DNA of 22,938 bases from Thaumasiovibrio sp043421945 (GCA_043421945.1 JBHOGO010000077.1:1-22938); one strand, 5' to 3'; positions 7,430 through 16,422 are shown, counted from the first letter of the stretch. Made by a program: numbers and translations. The notes: generated from the sequence alone by a model not told the origin.

Positions 7430-8803
7430 ATGCGGATCACAACCCTATTTATATCAGCACTATGCCTCTTGCTACAGGGATGCAATAGCACTGATAGTGG
7501 AAATGACGAAAGTGGACCTGGCGAAAATACAACCATTGATCAAGTGATTATTTCAAGCCAATACTACCCTTCTAATTTCCAAACTCAATTACAGAATAAC
7601 CTAAACTACTTTATCGATGGCAAAGGAGTGTCAGAAAAAACACTGCTACCATTCGATAACATCCAGTACATAGACGGCAACATTAAACCTGCTAACTACA
7701 CGAATATATCCACGATCGGTCTGTACCTCAACCTTTTGGTCGAAATGTATCGTGAAGGTAACGAGAAGGCATGGGACAGAATTGATCACACGCTAACGAT
7801 CCTAGAAAAACTTGACCACTGGAACGGCCTCTTCTACTGGCTATACAGCTTTGACGGTGCCAATATAATCCCTGGTGGCGATAGTATCGTATCTGCCGTA
7901 GATAACGGCAACTTAGCTTTTTCCTTAGCAACACTTGTTGGCGCTGCAACTACCACGCCTGAACTCCAACCCCTAGCAAGTCGCTCACAACGACTACTAA
8001 ACGATCAAATCGACGGGTGGTATCAGTTATACGATCCAGAAAAAAATCAATTAAGAGCAGGTTACAAGGTCAATGAGAATGACTTTTTAACTTACTATAT
8101 AGACCGTAAAAGCAATGAAAGCCGGCTGGCGAGCCTGTGGGCTATTCTGATCACACGTAATAGTGCATCAGGGCAAATTCCACCGACAGCCTTTACAGAC
8201 TTACCACTTGTGCAAGGTAGATACACCTATCAAGAAACCAGCTATTACCCAATGCTGACTTGGGATGGTTCGTATTTTCAGGCTTTATTGCCTTCTATAT
8301 GGTTAGATGAACGTGCTATGAGCCCTTCACCTGAGCTATTTGATGATTTAACCGCTGTCCATAAAGCCTATTCACAAAAACACAATATTCCATTTGTTTC
8401 AGCAGCTTCGACCACATCGAATGGATACCACCCATTTGGCCTCGATCTGGTTTCTGAAGCTGTTCAAGTATTTAACCATGAGGGAAAAAGTCAAGATACC
8501 GGTACGCCGCACGCAACGGCATTACTTGCTATCTATGATACCGATAGGGCTGTCGAAGAGTTGCTGGCCATCGAGAACGCGCACAACCCTGAAACGCCAG
8601 CAGGCTGGAGAGATGCGATAGATATTCATGGAAACCGCTCGGATAAAATCATTGGCCTTGATCAAGGTATGATTAGCTCTGCATTTATCTCACGCGCTAT
8701 TCATAAAGATATTAAGGCCTACTTAGAACTGCACGATCAAATAGATCTAGTCAATACCTTATATTTGACCTTTGAGGCATCAAGCGTTGTGGATATTCAA
8801 TAA
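7430..8803 (+). CDS. lipoprotein endo-beta-1,2-glucanase-like protein (GH144/glycoamylase-like clan)
   Basis: A 457-aa lipoprotein (lipobox L15-Q-G-C18, Asn at +2), so probably fixed to the outer membrane. It is a clear paralogue of the exported protein at 4287-5666 and has the same motif series: IGLYLNLLVEM (96-106), HWNGLFYWLYS (130-140), VSAVDNGNLAFSL (154-166), YYIDRKSNESRLASLWA (222-238), MLTWDGSYFQ (275-284), TGTPHATAL (357-365) and LDQGM. These resemble cyclic glucan synthase and GH144-type sequences, especially SAVDNGNLA and the ESRLAS string. I expect it to make the first cuts in the polymer, with fragments passed to the barrel and the soluble paralogue. The ATG follows AAGG (7419-7422), which is part of the palindrome AAGGTACCTT and might be masked in a hairpin. 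It ends at a bidirectional terminator. Confidence 0.75.
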   Translation: MRITTLFISALCLLLQGCNSTDSGNDESGPGENTTIDQVIISSQYYPSNFQTQLQNNLNYFIDGKGVSEKTLLPFDNIQYIDGNIKPANYTNISTIGLYLNLLVEMYREGNEKAWDRIDHTLTILEKLDHWNGLFYWLYSFDGANIIPGGDSIVSAVDNGNLAFSLATLVGAATTTPELQPLASRSQRLLNDQIDGWYQLYDPEKNQLRAGYKVNENDFLTYYIDRKSNESRLASLWAILITRNSASGQIPPTAFTDLPLVQGRYTYQETSYYPMLTWDGSYFQALLPSIWLDERAMSPSPELFDDLTAVHKAYSQKHNIPFVSAASTTSNGYHPFGLDLVSEAVQVFNHEGKSQDTGTPHATALLAIYDTDRAVEELLAIENAHNPETPAGWRDAIDIHGNRSDKIIGLDQGMISSAFISRAIHKDIKAYLELHDQIDLVNTLYLTFEASSVVDIQ

Positions 8804-8820
8804 TACTAAATCTTCGCAAT

Positions 8821-8856
8821 AAAAAAGCCAGCAGCTATATTGCTGCTGGCTTTCTC
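8821..8856. terminator. bidirectional Rho-independent terminator
   Basis: GCCAGCAGC (8827-8835) and GCTGCTGGC (8842-8850) make a perfect 9-bp stem with a six-base loop. A-run on the left (8821-8826) and TTTCTCT on the right serve the minus and plus strands. It sits between the convergent endoglucanase-like gene (stop at 8803) and sulfatase gene (stop at 8874). Confidence 0.92.
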
Positions 8857-8873
8857 TGCCATTAACGCGATGT

Positions 8874-10337
8874 TTATATGTACTTAATCGACTTGTCGAC
8901 CATCACATAATCTTTGTCAGCACTGCTCTTATAGTTCATTGCTTTACCCCATTCACACAACAGCTCATGATCAGCCATTTTTGACTCGTGAAATTCAATC
9001 GCTTTTTGAGGCTCCCAATGACGGTAGAGTATTGCTTTCAAAACGGTATAGGTTGTTTGCTCAGTTTCCACCAAATTGACTTGTTCATAAGGGTCTTCAA
9101 TGACGTTAAACAACAAGTCTTCTCCTGAGCGACCATGGTAACAAATTAGCTTATAAGCTCCTTTTCTTACCATTCGAGCGATAAAAGAATCTCCGTTGCT
9201 ATCTTCGTCAATCAGCTCACTAAACGTCGCACTGTCAGAATCCTCCTCTGCCCCCTCCAATAACGCAAGAAAACTCTTGGCATCCTGGTCGGCAGGGCTT
9301 CTTGCATCAACAAGTTCACACAGCGTCGCTCCGATATCCATTAAGTTCACAGGGGTATCAACCTCCCTCCCTCCGTCAAGCCAACTCGCCTCAACGAACA
9401 TCGGAATTTTCACTGACCCTTCATAGAAGGTGTGCTTGCCAAATATACCTCTTTCACCGAGTTGGTCACCGTGGTCAGAAGTATAGATAAATAAGGAATC
9501 ACGTTGATTACGCTCGGAATACGTTTCAAAGGCCGTTCGAATTTGACCAACTTGTCGATCAATTTGCTCAACCATTCCACAATATGCAGCACGTACATCC
9601 TTAACCGTCTCGCTATCACGATCATTCGCAAAATGAAGTGCTAAGCTCTCATCAAGGTATGCTTCCAGGTAGCCCAGCTTAGGAAGATTAACTCGAGCAC
9701 GGTACTTATCAAAAAGCTCTTGTGGGCAAACATAGCTGCAATGAGGACCATAGGTCCCTATCACAAGAAGTTGTGGCTTTTCATAGCTCTCATCCAAGTA
9801 CTCAACGGCACGTTGAATAACTTTACGATCATATTCTAGGATTGGAGAGTTCCCGCCTTGGGCAATATCTAATGAACCTGGAATCGTGAGGCTATCGGCA
9901 AACTCACCGATCTCGTTCTCAATCCAGTCGTCTCGAGACCATGCCCACATAGAGGGCAGAAAGTCCCCCATGATTCGTTTAGAAAAGCCATGGCGTTGAT
10001 TGTGTCCAAGAAAGTGCATTCTTCCACAAAGTACAGCTTCATACCCCTTAGCAACCATGCTGTGAATAAACGTAGCTTGGTCATCTGGAATCGTCGTTAG
10101 ATTAGAAAACACGCCGGTTTTGCTCGGCAGTTTTCCTGTCAGCATTGATAACCTTGCAGGAACACATAATGGGCTAGACGTATAGGCTTGCGAAAAGTGC
10201 ACACCTTTATCCGCCATGTCAGAAAGAGTGGGGGTATCAATTTTCTCATGCCCCAGCACGTCGCCTGGACCAGATACCAAGGCGCTGTGCTGGTCACTCA
10301 AAAAAATAACAATATCGGGTAATTGGCTTTTGCTCAT
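8874..10337 (-). CDS. cytoplasmic choline-sulfatase-like (S1 family) sulfatase
   Basis: A 487-aa formylglycine-type hydrolase without a signal peptide. Seen: first metal pair D15-Q16, signature C58-V-P-A-R62, GRMHFLG with RHGF (105-118), YCGMVEQID (252-260), SDHGDQLGERG (287-297) and K301. Ala in place of Ser in C-x-P-S-R, the D-Q pair and the MHF-x-G motif recall choline sulfatase (BetC); phosphonate monoester hydrolases also use C-x-P-A-R, so a phosphodiester substrate cannot be excluded. The C-terminal tail does not look like that of true choline sulfatases. Being the last gene of the transporter operon, 3 bp after the GH3 gene, it probably strips sulfate (or a phosphodiester group) from imported oligosaccharides. 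A cytoplasmic place for a carbohydrate sulfatase is unusual. Confidence 0.88.
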   Translation of the reverse strand: MSKSQLPDIVIFLSDQHSALVSGPGDVLGHEKIDTPTLSDMADKGVHFSQAYTSSPLCVPARLSMLTGKLPSKTGVFSNLTTIPDDQATFIHSMVAKGYEAVLCGRMHFLGHNQRHGFSKRIMGDFLPSMWAWSRDDWIENEIGEFADSLTIPGSLDIAQGGNSPILEYDRKVIQRAVEYLDESYEKPQLLVIGTYGPHCSYVCPQELFDKYRARVNLPKLGYLEAYLDESLALHFANDRDSETVKDVRAAYCGMVEQIDRQVGQIRTAFETYSERNQRDSLFIYTSDHGDQLGERGIFGKHTFYEGSVKIPMFVEASWLDGGREVDTPVNLMDIGATLCELVDARSPADQDAKSFLALLEGAEEDSDSATFSELIDEDSNGDSFIARMVRKGAYKLICYHGRSGEDLLFNVIEDPYEQVNLVETEQTTYTVLKAILYRHWEPQKAIEFHESKMADHELLCEWGKAMNYKSSADKDYVMVDKSIKYI

Positions 10338-10340
10338 CAG

Positions 10341-12497
10341 CTACCCACGTGAATACAGTTGAAATGAACCTATTGCTGGACAGTTTGAATCTGTACCAAC
10401 GTATAGCGTCACCTCACAGCCCTCAACCTCCCAAGTACGCCCTTTGCCCCAAATAGCAAAGTCGTTATAGGGAATCTCTAATTCGATGATTTTTTCTTCG
10501 TTTTCCTCAAGCCATACCTTCTTGAATGACTTCAATAAACGTACTGGTTGTGTCGTCGAAGAGACTGAGCGGCCTACGTAGCACTGAATCGTTTCGAAAC
10601 CTGCAAATTCACCCGTATTTTTTAATACAGCGGTGACTCTCTGTACGTCACCTTGCTGCAAGCGATTGTTCTCGATACACAAGTTATTCAGCTCAAACGT
10701 TGAATAACTTTGACCGTAGCCAAATGGGTATAAAGGGCTATCTTTTTGGTCTTTATAGCATTGGTACTCTTGGAAATCGCGCATCTTCCCAAGGGGTTTT
10801 CGGGCATAATAATAAGGTATTTGTCCTGTTGAGCGAGGAACCGTCATCGACAGCTTACCACTCGGGTTGACCCTACCCGTGAGAATATTGGCGACTGCCG
10901 TCCCTGTTTCCGTCCCTGATTGCCATGCGTAAAGTAGTGCGCTCGCATTCGCTTCAATTGCGGCTGACGGGATAGGTCGGCCAGTACATTGTACGACAAC
11001 CAATGGCTTACCCGTCGCAGCAATGGCCTCAATCATCGCTTCCTGTCCTGCAGGCAATGCCAGTTCTGCTATATTGCGTGCTTCACCCGTTCGGCGGTGG
11101 CTTTCTCCAACACATAAGACGACAACGTCGGCGTTATGTGCACATTCGACCCACTCGTCAACTAATGCAGAAAACTCTGTCAGGACATGATCTTTTCCAA
11201 GACGATCACACATGCCTTGATATATAGAGATAACATCATTGCTATCCCCATCTAAACACCAAGATCCCAAATGTTGACGCTGACTATGAGCATGAGGGCC
11301 AACAACAGCGACTTTCGTTGTATCTTTTAAAGGCAAGGTGCCATCATTTTTCAATAGAACAAGGCTCTGCTCAGCAACATCTAATGCTTTCTTTCTATGT
11401 TCAGGGTGCAATAGTGTGGCTTTATGAAGCTCTGGATCAATATAAGGGTTGTCAAAAAGTCCAGCTCTAAATTTCGCCAATAATACTCTGCTCACCGCTT
11501 CATCGAGATGGGACGGAGATACAGCACCACTTTCCATCGCTTGTGCCAAATGGTCAGCATAGGCTTCATGGGTCATCGCCATATCGATCCCAGCATCCAT
11601 GGCCATCTCTGCAGCGGCTTGAGCATCTTTTGCAACACCAAAGTACGCTAAATCACTAATCGAGCCCCAATCACTGACAACGAGCCCATCAAATTCTTGT
11701 TTACCTTTCAACCACTCTCTTACCAGTGATTGACTGCCTGTCACTGGTGTTCCTGCTAAATCATTAAAGCCAGACATCAACGTTGATACGCCCGCCTCTA
11801 CGGCTGACTGAAACGGAGGAAGATAAACATTGTGCAGAGTGTTTTCACTAATTTCAGTCGTCTCGTAATCTCGCCCGCCTTCAGAGGCGCCATAGCCGAC
11901 AAAATGTTTGGCACACGCCAACAATTTGCCAGACGCTGAAGGGTCATCACCTTGAAAGCCTTTCACCACAGCCTTTGCAAACTGACTGGTTAAATATGGA
12001 TCTTCCCCGCTACTCTCAATCACACGGCCCCATCGAGGATCACGAACAATGTCTAACATTGGTGCGAACGTCCAGTTAATACCGAGAGACGAAGCTTCGC
12101 GTGCGATAGATTGATAGGCACTTTCTATTAACGAAGGGTTCCAAGAGCAGGCTTGAGCTAACGGAATCGGCAACACTGTCGATTGACCATAGATCACATC
12201 CCTTGCAAAAATAACCGGAATGCCAAGTCGACTCTGCTCCACCGCGGCTTTCTGTATTTCATTGATTTGATGCGGGTCAACACTCTCACCCGGTGCATTA
12301 CCAGCCCATGCGGTGTCTGCAAGAATTCGAGAGCCTACACGCCCCTCGCGTACCAACTGTAAATACTCGTCTTTATTATCTTGATACTCAAGCATTGGAT
12401 ACTGACAAAGTTGGCCGATCTTCTCTTCTAAAGTCATTATTACCAGAAGATCTTCTACACGCTCTTCATTAGATAAATATCTATTTTTATATTTCAT
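10341..12497 (-). CDS. cytoplasmic GH3 beta-glucosidase
   Basis: A 718-aa GH3 enzyme with no signal peptide. The N-terminal TIM-barrel has LGIPVIFARDVIYG (91-104), WTFAPMLDIVRDPRWGR (142-158), K197-H198 and the nucleophile D276 in GLVVSDWGS. The alpha/beta sandwich follows (about 370-580); E472 in RTGEARN is the likely acid/base by alignment to BglX-type enzymes from memory. A fibronectin-III-like domain fills about 610-715. The usual DVIHG is DVIYG here. Length and operon place match the Listeria innocua GH3 that cleaves sophorose and short beta-1,2-glucooligosaccharides, so the likely job is hydrolysing the disaccharide left by the phosphorylase; other beta-linkages are possible. The ATG lies 2 bp after the TPR-like gene, with AAGGA inside that gene. 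Confidence 0.92.
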   Translation of the reverse strand: MKYKNRYLSNEERVEDLLVIMTLEEKIGQLCQYPMLEYQDNKDEYLQLVREGRVGSRILADTAWAGNAPGESVDPHQINEIQKAAVEQSRLGIPVIFARDVIYGQSTVLPIPLAQACSWNPSLIESAYQSIAREASSLGINWTFAPMLDIVRDPRWGRVIESSGEDPYLTSQFAKAVVKGFQGDDPSASGKLLACAKHFVGYGASEGGRDYETTEISENTLHNVYLPPFQSAVEAGVSTLMSGFNDLAGTPVTGSQSLVREWLKGKQEFDGLVVSDWGSISDLAYFGVAKDAQAAAEMAMDAGIDMAMTHEAYADHLAQAMESGAVSPSHLDEAVSRVLLAKFRAGLFDNPYIDPELHKATLLHPEHRKKALDVAEQSLVLLKNDGTLPLKDTTKVAVVGPHAHSQRQHLGSWCLDGDSNDVISIYQGMCDRLGKDHVLTEFSALVDEWVECAHNADVVVLCVGESHRRTGEARNIAELALPAGQEAMIEAIAATGKPLVVVQCTGRPIPSAAIEANASALLYAWQSGTETGTAVANILTGRVNPSGKLSMTVPRSTGQIPYYYARKPLGKMRDFQEYQCYKDQKDSPLYPFGYGQSYSTFELNNLCIENNRLQQGDVQRVTAVLKNTGEFAGFETIQCYVGRSVSSTTQPVRLLKSFKKVWLEENEEKIIELEIPYNDFAIWGKGRTWEVEGCEVTLYVGTDSNCPAIGSFQLYSRG

Positions 12498-12499
12498 GA

Positions 12500-13018
12500 T
12501 TAAAGTCCTTGAACCAGAGCGATGCTACTGCGGCGTTGGTTATCCAGAATGTTCTCATCATGAACATAGAGCGGGAAGGCTTCTTTTAAAAATGCATCCA
12601 TCTCAAGAACCAGTTCTTCATCATCGGATAAGTTGATCAGGAGAGAAGTTGCTTCTGGCACGTAACGAATATCTAGCTCGACATATATTTCAATGAACTT
12701 CAACAGTTCATCACTGTTCATTGCAACTAAGGTTTCATCGATACGCTTTTGAGCGGTTTGATAGAAGTCAGGTTTAAAGCCACCGATTGCATTTTCCCAA
12801 GACTCTAAAACTTGCTGATAGCCACCGAGGTACTGCTCTTCTCGGCGCATTTCCAACTTGTTCATCCCTTTTAATGCTTCAATATAATGTTTTTGCTTAT
12901 ATTGTGATTCCGCGTACTCAAAATAACTTTTCGACTGATTATAAATTTTTAACATCGCCATACAAAAGCAGACACTGATAACAGTAACGAGAATAATCAA
13001 TTTTTTATAGACAGACAT
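12500..13018 (-). CDS. small membrane-anchored TPR-like protein of unknown function
   Basis: A 172-aa protein with one N-terminal membrane segment (about 7-25, LIILVTVISVCFCMAML) preceded by lysines, which suggests a periplasmic C-terminal part. The rest is helical. Residues 31-55 (YFEYAESQYKQKHYIEALKGM...) fit one tetratricopeptide-like helix pair; later helices are more degenerate. I do not recognise a named family. Its ATG overlaps the permease stop (TAATG at 13016-13020) with GGAG 8 bases upstream, and the GH3 gene follows 2 bp later, so translation is coupled to the transporter. It may be an accessory or assembly factor of the ABC transporter, or a scaffold for periplasmic sugar handling; both are guesses. 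Confidence 0.8.
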   Translation of the reverse strand: MSVYKKLIILVTVISVCFCMAMLKIYNQSKSYFEYAESQYKQKHYIEALKGMNKLEMRREEQYLGGYQQVLESWENAIGGFKPDFYQTAQKRIDETLVAMNSDELLKFIEIYVELDIRYVPEATSLLINLSDDEELVLEMDAFLKEAFPLYVHDENILDNQRRSSIALVQGL

Positions 13019-13839
13019 TATTTAACTCCTACCCCAGTGAACGCTTTAATAAAGTTCTTTTGCAAACAGAAAAAGACAAGCACAACAGGTACCGCAATCA
13101 TGGTTGTCATCGCCCATAATTGATTCAAGTTTGTACCAGGAACTTCAGTGTTGAAGTTAAACAGAGCCAGTTGCAATGTCATTAATGAATCATCACGTAC
13201 GTACAGAAGTGGTCCCATGAAGTCATTCCAAGCCCCCATGAACGTCAAAATAGCCACGGTTGCCAGTGCCGGTCTAATCATAGGAAGAACGATTTTGAAG
13301 AATATTCTAAACTCGCCCGCACCATCAATACGTGCTGCTTCAAGGTATGCGGTATCTAACTGCTTCATGAACTGTACAAGTAAAAAGATGTTGTAAGCAC
13401 TGATACAGCCTGGGATGATCAACACGCGATAGGTATTAATCCAATCCCATTGATACATCATCATATACGTAGGTATGGTGAAGAGTACCGCTGGCATCAT
13501 CATTGAGCCCAGAATCACCTTTAACCAAAAATCACGAGCTGGAAGATTCGTCTTGACGATAGAGTATGCAACCATCGAAGAGAATAGCGTATTCAATACT
13601 GTTACCGACAACGAAACAAAAATAGTATTAAAGAAGACTCTTCCTAAGTTAATCGTTTTGAATATTTCTATATAGCCATCAAAAGAGATGGATTTAGGTA
13701 ATGCATTAGGTGCATGCATTATCTCCGGTCCCGTCTTAAAAGAGTTCATTACCATAAAGAAAAATGGATAAAGTACTATAAGGCTAACCACTAATAACGA
13801 AGAATATATAAACATGTCTTTCTTGCTAAGACTCTTCAT
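13018..13839 (-). CDS. ABC sugar permease, MalG-type (CUT1)
   Basis: A 273-aa inner-membrane permease with about six membrane segments, starting at residues 10-30 (FIYSSLLVVSLIVLYPFFFMVMN). The EAA loop that contacts the ATPase is clear at 167-190 (EAARIDGAGEFRIFFKIVLP). It pairs with the upstream MalF-type permease to form the channel for the imported oligosaccharide. The start is taken as ATG at 13839, overlapping the previous stop (TGATG) with AAAGGAG 8 to 14 bases upstream; a GTG one codon earlier (13842) is possible. Its stop overlaps the ATG of the TPR-like gene. Confidence 0.93.
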   Translation of the reverse strand: MKSLSKKDMFIYSSLLVVSLIVLYPFFFMVMNSFKTGPEIMHAPNALPKSISFDGYIEIFKTINLGRVFFNTIFVSLSVTVLNTLFSSMVAYSIVKTNLPARDFWLKVILGSMMMPAVLFTIPTYMMMYQWDWINTYRVLIIPGCISAYNIFLLVQFMKQLDTAYLEAARIDGAGEFRIFFKIVLPMIRPALATVAILTFMGAWNDFMGPLLYVRDDSLMTLQLALFNFNTEVPGTNLNQLWAMTTMIAVPVVLVFFCLQKNFIKAFTGVGVK

Positions 13840-14717
13840 CACTCATCTCCTTTCGCACTAATTTTAAGTTGTAGCATAGTAAGTACATAGATAATCACGG
13901 CTAGGAAAATACCTATCGTTGATGCTTCGCCCATTCTCATGTCTTCAAAACCTGTTTTATAGAGGTAGACTACCGGCGTCAATGCTGACTGATAAGGACC
14001 ACCGTTTAAATCGAAGTTCATGAAAATTTCAACAAACATCTGCAAACCATTAATCAAATTCATCGTCATAACAAAAATGATTTGAGGCTTAATAATAGGA
14101 ATCGTTATCTTACGTACCTTTCTCCACCATGAAGCGCCGTCAATATCTGCCGCTTCAAACAGCGAGCGGTCAATACTCGCGATACCGCCAAGAAAGATAA
14201 TCATCTGAATACCGAACCATTTCCATGCACTAAACACGGCAATGACAGGCATTGGTAACCACTGCTCAAATTTCCAGAAAACGGGCTCACTAAGCACCCC
14301 GACATTGGTCATCATGCTCTGTACAGGTCCTGAAGGCCCTGAAAGGAAGTCCATAATGACCATCGCGACGGTAATCGAGGTAATCACAGGGATAAACATG
14401 ATGGTTCTAAACAGGCTTGCAAATCTCGTGATTTCGTTAAGAGCTAACGCTAAGCCCAAGGCAATAGTGAAACTTAATCCAATAAAGATGACCTGATTAA
14501 AGACGACATTGAGTAACGATCGCCAGAAAGCGAAATCAAGTCCAATTGCAGCCCAGTTACCAAAACCAACAAACCTTGCATTTTCTGGGCTTAAAATATT
14601 GATATCCAGAAAGCTACTAACGAAAGATAATAAAAATGGGTATATGATAAAGACACTCATATAGATAACCCATGGTGCTAGAAAGACATACGCAATGCCG
14701 TACCTGCTAATTTTCAT
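13839..14717 (-). CDS. ABC sugar permease, MalF-type (CUT1)
   Basis: A 292-aa permease with six or so membrane helices; the first spans residues 8-30. The EAA motif is at 188-211 (EAADIDGASWWRKVRKITIP), typical of the MalF/UgpA-type partner in carbohydrate uptake family 1. It lacks the extra N-terminal helices and periplasmic loop of enteric MalF, as is usual for oligosaccharide systems. ATG at 14717 with AAGGA 7 bases upstream; 19 bp after the binding-protein gene and translationally coupled to the next permease. Confidence 0.93.
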   Translation of the reverse strand: MKISRYGIAYVFLAPWVIYMSVFIIYPFLLSFVSSFLDINILSPENARFVGFGNWAAIGLDFAFWRSLLNVVFNQVIFIGLSFTIALGLALALNEITRFASLFRTIMFIPVITSITVAMVIMDFLSGPSGPVQSMMTNVGVLSEPVFWKFEQWLPMPVIAVFSAWKWFGIQMIIFLGGIASIDRSLFEAADIDGASWWRKVRKITIPIIKPQIIFVMTMNLINGLQMFVEIFMNFDLNGGPYQSALTPVVYLYKTGFEDMRMGEASTIGIFLAVIIYVLTMLQLKISAKGDE

Positions 14718-14736
14718 AATTTAGTCCTTATTTTAA

Positions 14737-15984
14737 CTACTTTCTAGCAAGAATTTTTTTCGAACGTTCTGCTGCTTTTTCAACAGCGACTTCTGCTGAA
14801 TATTCCTTTCTGATAACAACTTTTGCATATTCATCTAATATGATGCCGGCAATATCATTTGTTTGAGCAAAAGGTTCTGCCATCACAATATTCTCTAGCT
14901 GCTTAACAAAAGGCTGCGCTTCGGGTGTTTGGTAGTAATCTCTATCTTTGATTGCATCCAGAACAGGCAGTTGCCCCAATACCATGTTTGCTTTGTGGTT
15001 CATGTCATCATCCATCAACAACTGGACGAACCGCCAACTCAACTCTTCAATTTCTTCTGAATCTTTGAAGATCATCAGTGCTCTTCCATCCAACGTAGAA
15101 AATGGGGTGTCACCTGCATTTCTCGTTGGAAGCGAGGCTAAGCCAACATCTACACCAATTTCCATTGGTTCGCCTGCCGCTTCAACAAGGTTCGTTTTCC
15201 AACCAAAACCAAACTGAGGCCACATACCGATAGTGCGTGAGAAAAAGTTCTTTTCCATTGTCATTGGCGCGTATTGCTGAACTTCCGCCATTGTCGCGAA
15301 GAATTCGGCCATGTGCGCATCTTCATGATCAAACACAGGATGGGTACCAAAGCGATTTAACAAACTGTATTCGCCTTGGTTAAAGTTGTAGTAAAGCTGA
15401 GCAAGCATAGACCAATACCAACTGCCCGATGACAACACTTCGTTCCATAATACAGTGCCATAGACTGGGCTACCGTCAGCTCTCGCGGGTAGCTGACTGA
15501 TTTTTTCAGCCGCATCAATAAATTCTGCCCATGTACTTGGTGGGCTATCAGGATCGAGACCAGCTTCACGGAACAGATCTTTGTTGTAGATCATGAGCTG
15601 AGTCGTCACGTTCCAAGGAATGTAGTAATCCCTTCCGAAGTTTTTTCGCATGAACTGAGGATCAATGCGATCAACAAGCTCTTCATATCCATCAAAGTCT
15701 TCGAAGTGCTTTAGCTGACCTAACTTTGCATATCTCGCAGGCTGAAATCCAAAAACACCAGCATAAACATTTGGTAAATCTCCTGCTGCCATTCTGGTTT
15801 CGACATTTTCATCGTTAGTGACGACCACATCGACATCGGGATACATCTCTTTAAATACGGGAACAACTTCGCTGCGAACAAAGCCTATATAGTCCCCTGC
15901 CGCTGGCATCATTACTTCTATTCTTGCGTTTGAATACGCAAACGAACTAACGAGTAATCCAGCAATACCTAACCATTTTTTCAT
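14737..15984 (-). CDS. periplasmic solute-binding protein of the sugar ABC transporter
   Basis: A 415-aa family-1 extracellular solute-binding protein. Signal peptide MKKWLGIAGLLVSSFAYS with cleavage near residue 18; Gram-negative form, without a lipobox. The mature part opens with IEVMMPAAGDY and FKEMYPDVDVVV, the usual first strand-helix-strand of type I sugar-binding proteins, and has NVTTQLMIYNKDLFREAGLDPDSPPSTWAEF-type hinge motifs near residues 123-152. By operon context it should bind beta-1,2-glucooligosaccharides or their sulfated forms, like the Listeria protein; aromatic and basic pocket residues would need modelling. First gene of its operon, with a predicted promoter at 16063-16090. 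Confidence 0.93.
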   Translation of the reverse strand: MKKWLGIAGLLVSSFAYSNARIEVMMPAAGDYIGFVRSEVVPVFKEMYPDVDVVVTNDENVETRMAAGDLPNVYAGVFGFQPARYAKLGQLKHFEDFDGYEELVDRIDPQFMRKNFGRDYYIPWNVTTQLMIYNKDLFREAGLDPDSPPSTWAEFIDAAEKISQLPARADGSPVYGTVLWNEVLSSGSWYWSMLAQLYYNFNQGEYSLLNRFGTHPVFDHEDAHMAEFFATMAEVQQYAPMTMEKNFFSRTIGMWPQFGFGWKTNLVEAAGEPMEIGVDVGLASLPTRNAGDTPFSTLDGRALMIFKDSEEIEELSWRFVQLLMDDDMNHKANMVLGQLPVLDAIKDRDYYQTPEAQPFVKQLENIVMAEPFAQTNDIAGIILDEYAKVVIRKEYSAEVAVEKAAERSKKILARK

Positions 15985-16062
15985 TCCTAACCCTTTACAA
16001 GGTATCCCTTGAATTTAATTTAGTTGGTAGACTCTTTAATACGTCTGGAATAAGCCATTTCC

Positions 16063-16090
16063 ATTATATAAACTAGCGGTTCAACGCCAA
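16063..16090 (-). promoter_or_regulatory. predicted sigma70 promoter of the transporter-GH3-sulfatase operon
   Basis: On the minus strand TTGGCG (plus 16085-16090), a 16-bp spacer and a perfect TATAAT (plus 16063-16068) precede the binding-protein ATG by about 75 bp. No copy of the GAAACGTTT operator was found in the 15985-16448 gap, which differs from the other units of the locus. Confidence 0.6.
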
Positions 16091-16156
16091 CTTACTCATA
16101 TCAAATAATCCAAAGAAAACGACACAACGGAATATTGAAATAACTCAGCACTGTAA

Positions 16157-16172
16157 TGTAACTAAGCTCACA
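16157..16172. promoter_or_regulatory. CRP-like site upstream of the binding-protein promoter
   Basis: TGTAA-CTAAGC-TCACA matches the CRP core at 9 of 10 positions. Its centre is about 108 bp upstream of the predicted start near 16056, far but possible for CRP. Confidence 0.45.
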
Positions 16173-16310
16173 TGAATTCTTATCATCAAAGCCAGTAACA
16201 TCAGCTCATGCCGAACAGTCATGCATGATAACTTTTCAGCACGCATACGATGGTTAAAATCTCAATCATTGCCTGGCTTTTCTACTAAATGTTTCTTGTC
16301 TTGTTTAAAT

Positions 16311-16406
16311 TGAGGGTGTTCTATCACAATTTATCTCTCTTAACATTAGCTGTTTAGAAATCAATCTAAGAGAGCATACGAATTGTATAAAAAAGAGACA
16401 CCCTCA
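16311..16406. repeat. long nested inverted repeat in the 465-bp intercistronic gap
   Basis: Three nested arm pairs face each other: TGAGGGTGT (16311-16319) with ACACCCTCA (16398-16406), ACAATT (16326-16331) with AATTGT (16381-16386), and CTCTCTTA (16335-16342) with TAAGAGAG (16367-16374). Together they would fold into one long imperfect hairpin of about 96 nt. On the minus strand an early T-run (plus 16389-16394, all A) lies inside the structure. The gap 15985-16448 has no other gene; it holds this structure, the hairpin at 16423-16443, a CRP-like site and the promoter. Confidence 0.6.
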
Positions 16407-16422
16407 GTTATTCAATTGTCCC

